Part shown: in pieces, positions 9,666 through 18,347 of the stretch
Position numbering within the stretch: the first letter of the stretch is position 1
How the letters are laid out: each line of letters opens with the position of its first letter
The notes under the pieces: model-generated
What the model saw: only the letters and a program-made list of their open reading frames with translations
Database searches by the model: none
What the model was told of the DNA's origin: nothing
Translations under genes and position numbers: made by a program
Source: Sinorhizobium americanum
GTDB lineage: Bacteria; Pseudomonadota; Alphaproteobacteria; Rhizobiales; Rhizobiaceae
Direction of reading: 5' to 3'
Assembly (NCBI RefSeq): GCF_001651855.1
Contig: NZ_LNQC01000073.1
Location: 99,544 to 146,295, forward strand
Length of the DNA: 46,752 nt

Positions 9666-9917
9666 ATGGCCGATCAACTGGCAACCGAGATTATCGAAAA
9701 GATAAAAGCTCATGCGGACAAAGACAAAGAAATTACGATGGACTCAGAGCTCGGGGATCTTGAAATCCATTCGCTCGAACTGACCGAGATCGTCTTTGAT
9801 CTCGAGGTTGCCTACGGCATTGAAATCGAGATGAGCACTTCCGAGGCCTGGAGCAACCTCAAGAACGTCGGCGACCTCGTCGAGGCGACACGCGCATTGA
9901 TTACAGCCAAGAGTTAG
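9666..9917 (+). CDS. nodF: Nodulation acyl carrier protein NodF
   Basis: A specialised acyl carrier protein of 83 residues on which NodE builds the polyunsaturated acyl chain later transferred by NodA. The ATG at 9666 is preferred over an upstream in-frame ATG because [10 protein letters not shown] matches the family start and GGTGAGG lies just before it. The phosphopantetheine attachment serine is Ser36 in [16 protein letters not shown]; the C-terminal half ([30 protein letters not shown]) is clearly NodF. Two oddities: the usual Asp before the attachment serine (DSL) is His35 here, and the protein is about 9 residues shorter than the roughly 92-residue S. meliloti and R. leguminosarum NodF because of a shorter loop before the site. 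nodE starts 7 bp downstream. Confidence 0.92.
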   Translation: MADQLATEIIEKIKAHADKDKEITMDSELGDLEIHSLELTEIVFDLEVAYGIEIEMSTSEAWSNLKNVGDLVEATRALITAKS

Positions 9918-9924
9918 CTTTCGC

Positions 9925-11136
9925 ATGGCCCGGTCCCGCATCGTCATAACCGGCCTCGGCGGCATCTGCGGCTTGGGCGTCAGCGTGCCCTCCATCTGGG
10001 AAGCAATGCGCGCAGGCCGCTCGGCGATCGGCGAGATCACCAGGGTCCCCCTCCATAAGACGAAAATCCGCACAGGAGCAGAGGTCAAGCAGTTGCCCGA
10101 GGTCGAGTTCGATCGCAAGCGTCTTGCGACGATGGACCGCTATAGCCTGCTGGCTGTTCTTGCCGCCGGCGAGGCGCTGCGGCAATCGGGGCTCATCGTG
10201 GACAATGTCAACACCGATCGCATCGGCGCGGTCGTCGGCACAGCCATCTTCGGTGCTGAGACGCTTGAAGAGAATTATCGCGGGCTCTTCATCGCCGGGA
10301 AATCACACACGAATGTCTTTGCGGTGCCTCGCTCGATGCCAGGCGCACCGGCCAGTCAGGTAAGCATGGTCTACGGGCTGCGTGGGCCGGTGTTCGGCGT
10401 AACGTCGGCGTGCTCGTCGTCAAACCACGCGTTCATATCTGCGATCGACCAGCTGAGGCTCGGAAGGGCTGACGTCATGTTGGCTGGCGGTACCGACGCG
10501 CCGTTCGCCTACGGTGTGCTGAAGGCGTGGGAGGCGCTGCGCGCCGTCGCCCGCGAGACTTGCCGGCCGTTCTCGGCCGACCGGGACGGCCTGGTGCTCG
10601 GCGAAGGCGCGGGCATGGCGGTCCTCGAAACCTATGAGCACGCCGTGGCGCGCGGCGCTCCGATCCTTGCCGAGCTTGCCGGCACTGGAATGTCCGCAGA
10701 CGCATCCGACATTGTCGCACCGACCGTCGAAGGCCCGATCGCCGCAATCAAGGCCTGCCTTGCCGATGCCGGGCTCCTGCCCGCGGACATTGACTATGTC
10801 AACGCTCACGGCACAGGCACCAAATACAACGACCGGCTCGAGACCCAGGCAATTCGCCGCGTCTTCGGCAATCACGCCGATGTCCTTTCGGTGTCCTCGA
10901 CCAAGTCGATGCATGCCCACTGCATGGGGGCATCCGGCGCTCTCGAGCTGATTGCCTGTGTCATGGCGCTTCGCGACGGTCTAATCCCGCCGACCGCGAA
11001 CTACCGGGAGAAGGATCCCGAATGCGACCTCGACGTGACACCCAACATTCCGCGCGAGCGCAAGGTGCGGGCAGCGATCAGCAATTCTTTCGCCTTCGGC
11101 GGCACCAACGCCGTGCTGGCAATCACGGCGGCCTGA
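9925..11136 (+). CDS. nodE: Nodulation beta-ketoacyl synthase NodE
   Basis: A 403-residue ketosynthase of the FabF type that condenses malonyl units on NodF to make the host-specific unsaturated fatty acid of the Nod factor. The catalytic triad is visible: Cys163 in [10 protein letters not shown], His295 in NAHGTGT and His332 in [14 protein letters not shown]. The N-terminus [17 protein letters not shown] and the C-terminal [15 protein letters not shown] are canonical. The start is 7 bp after the nodF stop, so the two are an operon. The presence of nodFE with nodSU and nodH suggests a highly decorated Nod factor. No nodG is present in the window. Confidence 0.95.
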   Translation: MARSRIVITGLGGICGLGVSVPSIWEAMRAGRSAIGEITRVPLHKTKIRTGAEVKQLPEVEFDRKRLATMDRYSLLAVLAAGEALRQSGLIVDNVNTDRIGAVVGTAIFGAETLEENYRGLFIAGKSHTNVFAVPRSMPGAPASQVSMVYGLRGPVFGVTSACSSSNHAFISAIDQLRLGRADVMLAGGTDAPFAYGVLKAWEALRAVARETCRPFSADRDGLVLGEGAGMAVLETYEHAVARGAPILAELAGTGMSADASDIVAPTVEGPIAAIKACLADAGLLPADIDYVNAHGTGTKYNDRLETQAIRRVFGNHADVLSVSSTKSMHAHCMGASGALELIACVMALRDGLIPPTANYREKDPECDLDVTPNIPRERKVRAAISNSFAFGGTNAVLAITAA

Positions 11137-11215
11137 CCACTCCACGCGAAGTAGAAGACCTAACGATGTTCGTGGTTTACTCAATCAGGGCTCGCCTGAG
11201 TGGGTACCGAGCCCT

Positions 11216-11234
11216 TGCGTGTCCGCAACACGCA
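11216..11234. terminator. Possible stem-loop between nodE and nodA2
   Basis: Perfect 7-bp stem TGCGTGT/ACACGCA with a 5-nt loop in the short space between the convergent nodE and nodA2 stops. There is no T-tract, so a terminator role is only a guess. Confidence 0.3.
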
Positions 11235-11283
11235 GTTGGGTACCTCGGGGCAGACTTCGTACACGTCAAAAGAAAAAGAGCTG

Positions 11284-11874
11284 CTATAGCTCTGGCCCGT
11301 TGCGTTCTATCGTCATACCGGCGGGCCAATCGGAGATTGACCGTCCCACTGGCAGAACGATGACAAGTGCATCTTCGATACGCGTGGGCGGCTTGTCGAG
11401 ACGAGCTTCCGGCAGCGTGGACTGCACGCGAAGCCCCGACAAGACAGTCACTGGACTATGCCTGCCGAATCTCTCAACATGGCGCTGCAGCGCGGGCCTG
11501 ACCGTGCCGAAAGCGAACGGAACCTCAAGCTCCTGCAGTGTTGGAAGCATGACGCGGATTGAATGACTGATCCCGAGTCTTTCGAGATCCCGACGCACCC
11601 CATACAAGCCAAGTTCAGCCACCAGCAGGTCAACCGCACCAACCTTGATGAAACGGCGCAACACGCCCAAATGGGCCGCTACACCGCCCGAGTCATAGGC
11701 AATCGCGCGAAGCTCCGGCCTCGCTCCGGCCCAACTTCTGCTGCCTTCGAATGGTTTGGCGTTGAATTCGCCGGTCGGCCCATATGTCTTTTGAAAGAAC
11801 TCAGCGAGTTCGATATGGTCGGCGAGTTGCAACTCATTTTCCCAGCACAGCTTCCACCGCACCTCAGAGCCCAT
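11284..11874 (-). CDS. nodA2: Second NodA N-acyltransferase
   Basis: A complete 196-residue NodA paralogue ([20 protein letters not shown]...) that keeps the conserved [23 protein letters not shown] block of the operon copy. It differs from it at about 38 positions, clustered in residues 106-188, a part that could alter acyl-chain choice. It has its own nod box and a leader of about 231 nt, lies divergent from nodD and convergent with nodE, and is not followed by nodB, so it is monocistronic. R. tropici also carries a second nodA near nodFE, so the arrangement has some precedent. The likely role is transfer of a different acyl group, perhaps that made by NodFE; this is inference. Confidence 0.95.
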   Translation of the reverse strand: MGSEVRWKLCWENELQLADHIELAEFFQKTYGPTGEFNAKPFEGSRSWAGARPELRAIAYDSGGVAAHLGVLRRFIKVGAVDLLVAELGLYGVRRDLERLGISHSIRVMLPTLQELEVPFAFGTVRPALQRHVERFGRHSPVTVLSGLRVQSTLPEARLDKPPTRIEDALVIVLPVGRSISDWPAGMTIERNGPEL

Positions 11875-12105
11875 GCACAGACCTCTCCTTCTTGTTTAGT
11901 TCTGAGACAGGCTACGCGATTGAAAGCGAGCATCTGAAGCGGGCACGCACAATGCGCTGCTAGCCGATGAAGCTCGTGGCATAGCGCAATGTTCCAGAGC
12001 AGATACGTGTTCCAACCACTTCGGTTACTTCCTGCACCACTCGCAATTTGCCGTTGATGCCTTGATTTCTTTCGATTGACCACGATCTAATGGAGTAAGC
12101 CGGTA

Positions 12106-12152
12106 AATACGTAAAATCGATAGTTTGGATGTCATGCATCCACGCCACGGAT
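12106..12152 (-). promoter_or_regulatory. nod box between nodA2 and nodD
   Basis: Minus-strand nod box starting ATCCGTGGCGTGGATGCATG with the core AACTATCGATTTTACG. It drives nodA2. The nodD ATG at 12163 lies only about 10 bp beyond its far edge, so NodD bound here probably also affects its own expression, as is known for other nodD-nodA intergenic regions. Confidence 0.9.
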
Positions 12153-12162
12153 AAATGAGGAA

Positions 12163-13089
12163 ATGCGTTTCAAGGGCCTTGATCTAAATCTCCTCGTCGC
12201 GCTCGACGCGTTGATGACCGAACGGAACCTCACGGCTGCGGCACGCAGCATCAATCTCAGTCAGCCGGCCATGAGCGCGGCGGTCGGGCGCCTGCGCACC
12301 TATTTCGACGATGAGCTCTTTACAATGATTGGCCGTGAGCTGATTCCGACGCCACGTGCGGAACGGCTTGCGCCGGCGGTCCGCGAGACCCTGCTGCACG
12401 TCCAGGTCTCGATCATTTCCTCGGATCCGTTTGACCCGGCCCAGTCGGATCGTCGCTTCAAAATCATCCTCTCCGACTACGCTACACTCGTCTTTTTCGA
12501 GAAGATCGTGGAGCGTGCTGCGCGCGAAGCGCCCGGCGTCAGCTTCGAATTTCTGCCTCTTGCGGACGACTATGAGGACCTTCTTCGACGCGGCGACATC
12601 GATCTTCTGATCCTGCCGGAAATCTTCATGTCAAACGCTCATCCCAGAGCGAAACTGTTCGACGAGGTACATGTGTGCGTCGGTTGTCGCACGAACGAGC
12701 AACTGTCGGAGCCGCTTACATTCGAGAGATACATGTCTATGGGGCATGTTGTGGTCAAGTTCGGCAATACGCGCAAGCCATCCATCGAGGAATGGTATTT
12801 GCTCGAACACGGCATGAAGAGACGTGTCGACGTTGTCGTGCAGGGCTTCAGCATGATCGCGCCCATGGTATCTGGTACCGAGCGTATAGGGACCATGCCT
12901 CTGAGACTGGCGCAGCGTTTCGCAAAAACAATTCCCCTGCGGATCGTCGAGCTCCCGTTGCCACTTCCCCCATTCACCGAGGCAGTCCAATGGCCTGCCC
13001 TTCACAATAGTGATCCTGCGAGCCTCTGGATGCGCGATATGTTGGTAGAGGAGGCATCCCGCATGGCTTTGCCGCGGGAGTCCAGGTGA
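12163..13089 (+). CDS. nodD: LysR-type nodulation regulator NodD
   Basis: A 308-residue LysR-family activator that binds nod boxes and switches on the nod genes when it meets plant flavonoids. The N-terminus [20 protein letters not shown] and the helix-turn-helix [23 protein letters not shown] (about residues 23-45) are nearly invariant in NodD. The remainder is the effector-binding domain (for example [18 protein letters not shown]). It is divergent from nodA2 across a nod box. It is the only nodD in the window, and the three nod boxes here are its obvious targets. Other nodD copies may exist elsewhere on the plasmid. Confidence 0.96.
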   Translation: MRFKGLDLNLLVALDALMTERNLTAAARSINLSQPAMSAAVGRLRTYFDDELFTMIGRELIPTPRAERLAPAVRETLLHVQVSIISSDPFDPAQSDRRFKIILSDYATLVFFEKIVERAAREAPGVSFEFLPLADDYEDLLRRGDIDLLILPEIFMSNAHPRAKLFDEVHVCVGCRTNEQLSEPLTFERYMSMGHVVVKFGNTRKPSIEEWYLLEHGMKRRVDVVVQGFSMIAPMVSGTERIGTMPLRLAQRFAKTIPLRIVELPLPLPPFTEAVQWPALHNSDPASLWMRDMLVEEASRMALPRESR

Positions 13090-13229
13090 CGTCCCGGCGT
13101 CCCCGGTTCAAGCGTTCAAGCCGCAGCGCGGGGTGCCGCCATCGTGGTGCAGAGTACAACACGGGCGTAAGCTGAGCCTCATCGCAGCCCCGACTAACAT
13201 GGCTGAGCGTCGAGTTGGTGTACTCATCG

Positions 13230-14258
13230 TCAGGCAACTCGCTCCATAATTTCCGACCGAATGGTTGTCGCGGTGTAGAGCGAAGCCTCTAATGGAAGGC
13301 TTCCAAATGCGAGTTGGCACAGCAGATAGTTGGCGCCTGCCGCGTCCAGCTGATCAAGAAGGGCTTGCCGCACAGAAGCTGCCGTTCCTGCTACGCACAA
13401 TTCACCTTCGATCGCTGCATCGAAGGTCAAAGGGAGATTTGGTGGTGTCGGGAGCCCGTTGAGTTCGTAGAGAAACTTAAAACTTTCGAGCCACCGGGCG
13501 TAAGCAGGCATCGCGAGCGAAACCGCTTCTTTTTCCGAGCGTCCGATTACAACCATGCGAAGCAGGCCCAGAAAGGGCGCTCGATCGTCGATGTTGACGC
13601 TGCGCTCTCGGTGGGCGCGGTAGGCGTCAGTAACCTTGCGAACTGAAGAGGCAGGCCCTACGCACGCGATGTTTGCACCGTGCGCAGCCGCCCAGCTTGC
13701 GGACTCGGGTCGATTGGTGGCGATCCATGTCGGCGGATGTGGACGCTGATATGGCCTCAGCGTCAACGGAACGCTGTTCAGCTCGAAATAGTCGCCTTGA
13801 TAGGATAGCGTGCCCCCTCTCATCGCATTCATAAGTATCTTGCTGGCTTCGGCATAGCGTTCTGGTGCCGCGTCCGCACCGATCCCGAAGTAACCCAATT
13901 CGATCGGGAGAGAGCCGCGCCCTATGCCCAGCTCTAACCTGCCACCGCTCAATTGGTCCAGCATGCAGATCTCTTCAAACGCGCGTAGCGGATGACAAAG
14001 GCTAAGCAGCATTACCATTGGGCCGAGACGAATCTGCTGGGTGCGCTGTGCGACGCTCGATAGAAACAGATTTGGCGACGGACCTCTCCCATGAGGGGTA
14101 AAATGGTGCTCTGCGAGATGATACGCATAGAAACCGAGGCGATCACACGCCTCCGCCAGCGTCAGGCGATCCGCGTATTGTCGGGCGATATCGCTGCCGT
14201 CCTCGTCCAGGTGATCGAAGATGCCGATGGTGAGGTTAGAAGAAGAGGCGTTTCTCAT
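13230..14258 (-). CDS. Luciferase-like flavin monooxygenase (y4wF-like)
   Basis: A 342-residue LLM-class flavin-dependent oxidoreductase. The N-terminus TIGIFDHLDEDG, the AEHHF motif (YHLAEHHFTPHG), and the RLELGIGRGSLPIELGYFGI and RPHPPTWIATNRPESA segments are typical of bacterial luciferase-like monooxygenases that use FMNH2 and oxygen. The ATG at 14258 has GGAG a few bases upstream. It lies downstream of a HisC-like aminotransferase on the same strand. That pairing matches y4wE-y4wF of Rhizobium sp. NGR234, a nod-box-controlled locus required for indole-3-acetic acid synthesis. Function here is inferred from the pairing; the substrate is not visible from sequence. Confidence 0.82.
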   Translation of the reverse strand: MRNASSSNLTIGIFDHLDEDGSDIARQYADRLTLAEACDRLGFYAYHLAEHHFTPHGRGPSPNLFLSSVAQRTQQIRLGPMVMLLSLCHPLRAFEEICMLDQLSGGRLELGIGRGSLPIELGYFGIGADAAPERYAEASKILMNAMRGGTLSYQGDYFELNSVPLTLRPYQRPHPPTWIATNRPESASWAAAHGANIACVGPASSVRKVTDAYRAHRERSVNIDDRAPFLGLLRMVVIGRSEKEAVSLAMPAYARWLESFKFLYELNGLPTPPNLPLTFDAAIEGELCVAGTAASVRQALLDQLDAAGANYLLCQLAFGSLPLEASLYTATTIRSEIMERVA

Positions 14259-14570
14259 TCAATTATCTCCAACTCTGGCGCGGAAATCTGGATATTTTGG
14301 CCGTCGGCCCCAAGCGGCCGCTGGGATTGATGTGTCTCTGGTCCGAGAATTGCCTTTGCTCCTCATTTCGATATTGGTCCTCTCAGCGGCATCGGACAGC
14401 GCGGCAGCGGTGACCGTCAATCCGCACGGCTTAGCTCTGGAGCTTTGCTGAGTGGCTCCAGCGAAAGGCGATGCCATTCTTGGTTCGCGGTTCTACGAAG
14501 CAAGGATGTGGGCTTGGCTGAATTTGGAAGATCAGTGAGTTACGCGTGCCTCTGGCTTAGCAGTCAGAAC
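14259..14570 (-). other. Spacer between aminotransferase and monooxygenase genes
   Basis: A 312-bp gap inside the likely operon. A 72-codon minus-strand frame spans part of it, ending against the monooxygenase start, but its composition (Arg/Pro rich, no recognisable motif) does not support a real gene. No nod box is seen. Confidence 0.4.
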
Positions 14571-15677
14571 TCAACGGCCAGGGTCGTGCTGAAGCCGGCC
14601 AGAAATGTCTCTGACAGCTGTGAGGAAAGCATCCATTTGGGCTCTTGTACCGATGCTGACGCGAATGCAGTTTTCGAGGCCATCTTCAGGGAATACGGCA
14701 ACGAGTATCTTTCGCTTCTTCAGAGATGCTTGCCACCAAGTTCCGTCTTGCCCTGGAGGCACTTGGGCCAGCAGGAAATTGGCATTGGAAGGTGTCACGG
14801 AGAAGCCAAGTTGCGACAGCGCCACGCACACTCTCTGTCTTTCCCGCTTGATATGTATGTGGTTCTCTTCATACGCTTCACGATGGGAAAGGATGCCGAT
14901 GCCAACGGCGTGCCCGATCACGTTCATGTTGAAGACGTTCTGAAGATTACGCAGCCTTCCAACAAGCTCAGGATGACCCAAACCGAAACCAATCCGAATG
15001 CCGGCGGCGGCATAGCTTTTCGAAAATGTTCTCAAGATCAGAAGGTTCGAATAGCGATCGAGAAGGCGCAGCGCATTGTCCGGAGCGAAGTCGACATAGG
15101 CCTCATCCAGCACGATCAATCGGTCCGACTGGGCTACGAGGCTCTCGATTTCGGCAACCGGAAGAAACATTCCCGTAGGGTTGTTCGGATTGGCTAATAG
15201 AATGAACTTGGCATCCTTGGCAGGGCCGAAAAGCAGTTGCTCTGTCGGCAGCAAATAAGCTTCGGTCAATGGTATTTCGAGAAATCGAGCGCCCTGCAAA
15301 GTGGCTAGTTTGCGGTTGAACGCAAATCCTGGCGAAATCATCGCCACGGCGTCGCCTGGACTAAGGAAAGCCTTGTAGATAAGCCCTAGCAGTTCAGAGG
15401 ATCCGTTACCGGCGATCACCTGATCCCTGCACAGCCCATACGCTTTAGCGGCTGCTTCCCTCAAGCTGATGTTATCATCTTGCGGATAGAGATATTGGCG
15501 TTCGAGCGCCGCAACGGCGCACTCCATCACGGGCGCCGGCAGCGCAAATGGATTCTCATTCGTGTCGAGTTTGACACAACGAGCATCAGGCATCGTACAA
15601 ATGGACGGCAGCGCATTTAACTCACTCGCCTGCTGCGAAAGAGATGAAAGCACGCTCTGCAGTTTTGCGTCAGGCAT
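14571..15677 (-). CDS. HisC-like aminotransferase (y4wE-like)
   Basis: A 368-residue class I/II PLP-dependent aminotransferase related to histidinol-phosphate aminotransferase. Landmarks: KLDTNENPFALP near the N-terminus, AGNGSSELLGLIYKAFLSPGD, ANPNNPTGMFLP, VLDEAYVDFAP and the PLP lysine in RTFSKSYAAAGIRIGF (about residue 218). I chose the ATG at 15677, which has GGAG 6 bp upstream, over a GTG at 15701. Its position next to nod genes and a flavin monooxygenase suggests the y4wEF-type role in aromatic amino acid or auxin metabolism rather than histidine biosynthesis. No nod box is visible in the 230 bp upstream. Confidence 0.85.
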   Translation of the reverse strand: MPDAKLQSVLSSLSQQASELNALPSICTMPDARCVKLDTNENPFALPAPVMECAVAALERQYLYPQDDNISLREAAAKAYGLCRDQVIAGNGSSELLGLIYKAFLSPGDAVAMISPGFAFNRKLATLQGARFLEIPLTEAYLLPTEQLLFGPAKDAKFILLANPNNPTGMFLPVAEIESLVAQSDRLIVLDEAYVDFAPDNALRLLDRYSNLLILRTFSKSYAAAGIRIGFGLGHPELVGRLRNLQNVFNMNVIGHAVGIGILSHREAYEENHIHIKRERQRVCVALSQLGFSVTPSNANFLLAQVPPGQDGTWWQASLKKRKILVAVFPEDGLENCIRVSIGTRAQMDAFLTAVRDISGRLQHDPGR

Positions 15678-15883
15678 ATCTTTCTCCGTTTCAGTCTCCA
15701 CGTCCGAGGACTCGCGGTTTAGTTGAGTGCTAAGCGGAGTGGAGCCCAGTTTTGCGTCCCACTTTGGAGCGTGGCCGAATCTTCTGCGTCAGATCGCCAC
15801 GCCGTAGAAGCAGGCTCACGAGACCAGACTGACAGAGGAGGGTCAACAAATTTTCTTGCCAGATGATAGGATTCTATCTTTTA

Positions 15884-15902
15884 ATCTATCATCATGATAG
15901 AT
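15884..15902. promoter_or_regulatory. Palindrome after the LacI-family gene
   Basis: ATCTATCAT-C-ATGATAGAT, a perfect 9-bp inverted repeat around one base, 2 bp from the regulator's stop codon. It shares the ATCTATCA half-site with the palindrome upstream of the regulator at 17015-17032. It may be a second operator that also serves the aminotransferase promoter to its left. An AT-rich terminator is the alternative. Confidence 0.45.
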
Positions 15903-15904
15903 TT

Positions 15905-16963
15905 CTAAAGCTCGCGAATCTCGGTCGAATTTGGAACATTTTCCGGCAAGTAGATGTCGAAGGGCAGGTCGATTTGCCCTGAAGGAATTGCCGTTCCGGT
16001 TTCGATGACCCGCGCCATCAACGTCGTCAGCTCGCGGCACAGCCGCCGTAACGGCGTGGCGATCGCCATCGTGATGACGCCATCTGCCAGCGCCGCCCGT
16101 GAGTCCGGTGTAATCTCATTGACGATCGCGACAAGATCCCGGCTCTCGCGCCCCTCGCGCAGAGCCGCGATGGCTCCCTCCATAGCGCCACCAGGCACAT
16201 AAAAACCGACGAGCTCAGGTTCATGGTGGATGAGATCGAGAGTGGCTTCATAGGTGAGCTGCCGTGTCTCAGGGCTCACCAACGTAGCGAGCACCTCAAA
16301 GCTCTGCGCGTTCTCACGGAAATACGAACGGAAGCCGATCTCCCGAAGCTCTTCCCCCAGGCAACGGTGACTCGCAACGAAGACCGCCACTTTGCCCGGC
16401 CGTTTTGCGGCCTTGGCCACCATCCAGGCAGCCGTTCGCCCGACTTGCCGGTTGTTAAGCCCGACATAGCCGGCGCGCGCGCCCGCAGCGAAATCGGAAA
16501 GCAGGGAGAAGACCGGGACGCCCTTTACCTTCAAATCTTCGACTACTTCCGTGATCGTCGGGTGGTCCGGAGCGACCATGGCAATCGCATCGCAGCGTGC
16601 GCCCATATTTTTGAGTAGCACGACCAGGTCGCCGGGTGCATTCGACGTAACGAACTCGATGGACGGAATGCCATGAAAAGAGGATGCGGCCTTCACTGCC
16701 GCCTCGACTTCGCGTGCAAGGCCGGCAAAGAAGGGGTGCGCGGGCTTCTTGAGGATAAAACCCAGCCGGTAGTCAGGGAGATTGCGCTGCCTCCGCTGCT
16801 CCATGAGGCGAGCCGTAGGATAGCCGAGCGCGCGCGCCGCCTCGTAGACGCGCCGCGCGGTCTCTTCCCGTACCGGATGGCGGGCGTTCAAAAGTCGATC
16901 GACCGTCGCAACGCTTAGTCCGGATTCGCGTGCGAGATCGCCAATTGTGGGACGCTTGGTCAT
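15905..16963 (-). CDS. LacI-family transcriptional regulator
   Basis: A 352-residue LacI/GalR regulator. The ATG at 16963 gives MTKRPTIGDLARESGLSVAT, a classic N-terminal helix-turn-helix followed by the hinge helix (ETARRVYEAARALGYPTARLMEQRR). The frame opens further upstream, but that extension has no family similarity. The rest is a periplasmic-binding-protein-like effector domain starting at about residue 67 (YRLGFILKKPAHPFFAGLAREVEAAV). Ligands of such proteins are usually sugars; none can be named here. No transport or catabolic genes lie beside it, so its targets are either itself, the aminotransferase/monooxygenase pair, or genes elsewhere. Confidence 0.88.
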   Translation of the reverse strand: MTKRPTIGDLARESGLSVATVDRLLNARHPVREETARRVYEAARALGYPTARLMEQRRQRNLPDYRLGFILKKPAHPFFAGLAREVEAAVKAASSFHGIPSIEFVTSNAPGDLVVLLKNMGARCDAIAMVAPDHPTITEVVEDLKVKGVPVFSLLSDFAAGARAGYVGLNNRQVGRTAAWMVAKAAKRPGKVAVFVASHRCLGEELREIGFRSYFRENAQSFEVLATLVSPETRQLTYEATLDLIHHEPELVGFYVPGGAMEGAIAALREGRESRDLVAIVNEITPDSRAALADGVITMAIATPLRRLCRELTTLMARVIETGTAIPSGQIDLPFDIYLPENVPNSTEIREL

Positions 16964-17014
16964 GGCTCTATCTGATAAATCGTCATCGGAAAGGATGCAA
17001 AGGCATGATGTATT

Positions 17015-17032
17015 TTGATGGATATCTATCAA
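17015..17032. promoter_or_regulatory. Operator-like palindrome upstream of the LacI-family gene
   Basis: TTGATGGATATCTATCAA, an 18-bp palindrome with one mismatched pair and a central GATATC, 52 bp upstream of the regulator ATG. Position and symmetry fit an autoregulatory LacI-family operator. Half-site ATCTATCA recurs at 15884. Confidence 0.5.
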
Positions 17033-17136
17033 TCCATCCACGGCATCGATGCAGCATCGCAGCAGAAGAGCGGCCGAGGCAGGGACGCGATAAATGGAGG
17101 CAAAGCGTGCGGACGACTTCAATTTTTCGTTGTGCC

Positions 17137-17631
17137 CTACCGTTCCCCTGGAAAGCCTTGGCCGGGTCGTGCAACTCCCCTCAGCAAGGCCGGGGCGATC
17201 GCCTTGTGCAAAGGAATTGCCGCGGCGAAAAAGAGCCAACCGATCGCGCTCCGGCGGCGCACCAAGGTGGTCATTCCGATAACCTGGCCGTCGGCAGGGC
17301 CGTCACGAACATCCACCACAATACGAAAATGCAAGTGTCGCGCATCATAGCCAACGACGGTTTCCCGATCGCCGCTGTACATGATCGGAATGCTGCCGAT
17401 CAGGTCGGATTGCGTGGGCTGCGGGGCTGCGTTCAGCCCAAGGCCAACTGCCACGCAGTTGCGCCATTCCCCAAAACTTCGCAACCAGCCCGCTGCGTTC
17501 CGAAGTGCTCGTAGTGCCGCTTCGGCGGCAGTCATTCGCTCGGCGAAGAGGAGAAGCTCGTGACGATCGGCCCAGTCTGCTCCCGGAAGCCAAGGGTTCG
17601 GCAAACTGACGGGCACCCTTCGTGGTCTCAT
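17137..17631 (-). CDS. DUF2867 family protein
   Basis: A 164-residue protein of the DUF2867 family, recognised by the pattern of an opening LPNPWLPGADWADRHEL, a middle VVGYDARHLHFRIVVDV and a C-terminal MTTLVRRRSAIGWLFFAAAIPLHKAIAPALLR, the last resembling a membrane-associated segment. The biochemical function of the family is unknown. The ATG at 17631 is preceded by GGAAG. It lies upstream of the LacI-family gene on the same strand, with the operator-like palindrome between them. Confidence 0.7.
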   Translation of the reverse strand: MRPRRVPVSLPNPWLPGADWADRHELLLFAERMTAAEAALRALRNAAGWLRSFGEWRNCVAVGLGLNAAPQPTQSDLIGSIPIMYSGDRETVVGYDARHLHFRIVVDVRDGPADGQVIGMTTLVRRRSAIGWLFFAAAIPLHKAIAPALLRGVARPGQGFPGER

Positions 17632-18190
17632 GAGTGCTTCCTTTCGCCTTTGCTAGACCGAGGCGCTCGCAGCCACCCTCAATGATCCATGATTGCTCCG
17701 GAAGCAGGTACCGGCTAGGAGGCCGCTTGTCGCAGCCGAGCGCCAATCGTCGCACAATGCGTCCGGCCAAAAAGCTGCAGCGGCTTTAAAACGACATGCA
17801 TCAAAGCCAAGGAGTAAGCCATAGAGGCGGAACGCTGGAGCACGGCAATGGCGTCGGCAGAGCAGGCCGCGTGCTCAAAATGCAAATCGGTGGCATGTCG
17901 CGAGCCCTGCGTCACGGCGGGCCCGCTACTGCATGTCTCGTTAAATCGACTTCGATTTGCAGACAAAGACATGCAGCAATTCAAAGTGCCACAGCGACCT
18001 TTGCACGTCTGATAAGACGCGCGGCGCTGAGTCAATCAGGAGTTGGCGCCACTCGTCCACTCAGTTGCGCGCTGCACGATTGTTGCGCCAAAAAGATGAT
18101 TCGGGTTATCGTCCGCGCGAAATGCGCCGAAGGTCATTTCGGTTGAGCAAAGTATTCCAAACGTGCAACGGAGAAAAACCGACCGGACCA
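17632..18190. other. Region upstream of repC, no gene seen
   Basis: About 560 bp with no open frame of coding character. In a normal repABC operon this position would hold repB, but I see no RepA or RepB remnant. It probably marks the junction between the symbiotic block and plasmid backbone genes. Confidence 0.45.
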
Positions 18191-18249
18191 GAAAAGAAAA
18201 CCGCCCCGAAACAGATCCGGAAGCGGTTTGCTAAATAATCAATTTTGCC
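18191..18249 (-). ncRNA. Candidate repC counter-transcribed RNA (IncA-like)
   Basis: On the minus strand, TTGACG (18284-18279), a 17-bp spacer and TACTGA (18261-18256) form a promoter. About 58 nt later comes an intrinsic terminator: stem AAACCGC (18229-18223) with GCGGTTT (18204-18198), then a T/C-rich tail. repABC replicons carry a small antisense RNA of about this size, in this position and direction, that limits RepC synthesis. The repC start at 18348 lies beyond its promoter, as expected. Confidence 0.55.
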
Positions 18250-18347
18250 AAATCGTCAGTAGCAAACCTCACTTCCCCCGTCAACTTAAAAAACACCGAT
18301 TCGGTGAATGGGGTTTCTTTGTCTGGTCTCCAACACAGGAGACGAGA

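Larger units (their letters stand above)
11284..12152 (-). repeat. Duplicated nod box-leader-nodA unit, copy 2
   Basis: Second copy of the unit at 8124-9017, in the same orientation about 3.1 kb away, with nodF and nodE between the two. Leader, nod box and coding sequence all align by eye. Recombination between the copies could delete or duplicate nodFE. Confidence 0.75.

Noticed and set aside
15700..15880. Possible nod box upstream of the HisC-like aminotransferase gene
   Set aside because: I looked for the AATCGATTTTA-type core on both strands and found none.
17632..18190. repA/repB remnants upstream of repC
   Set aside because: No Walker-type ParA or ParB motif in any frame.
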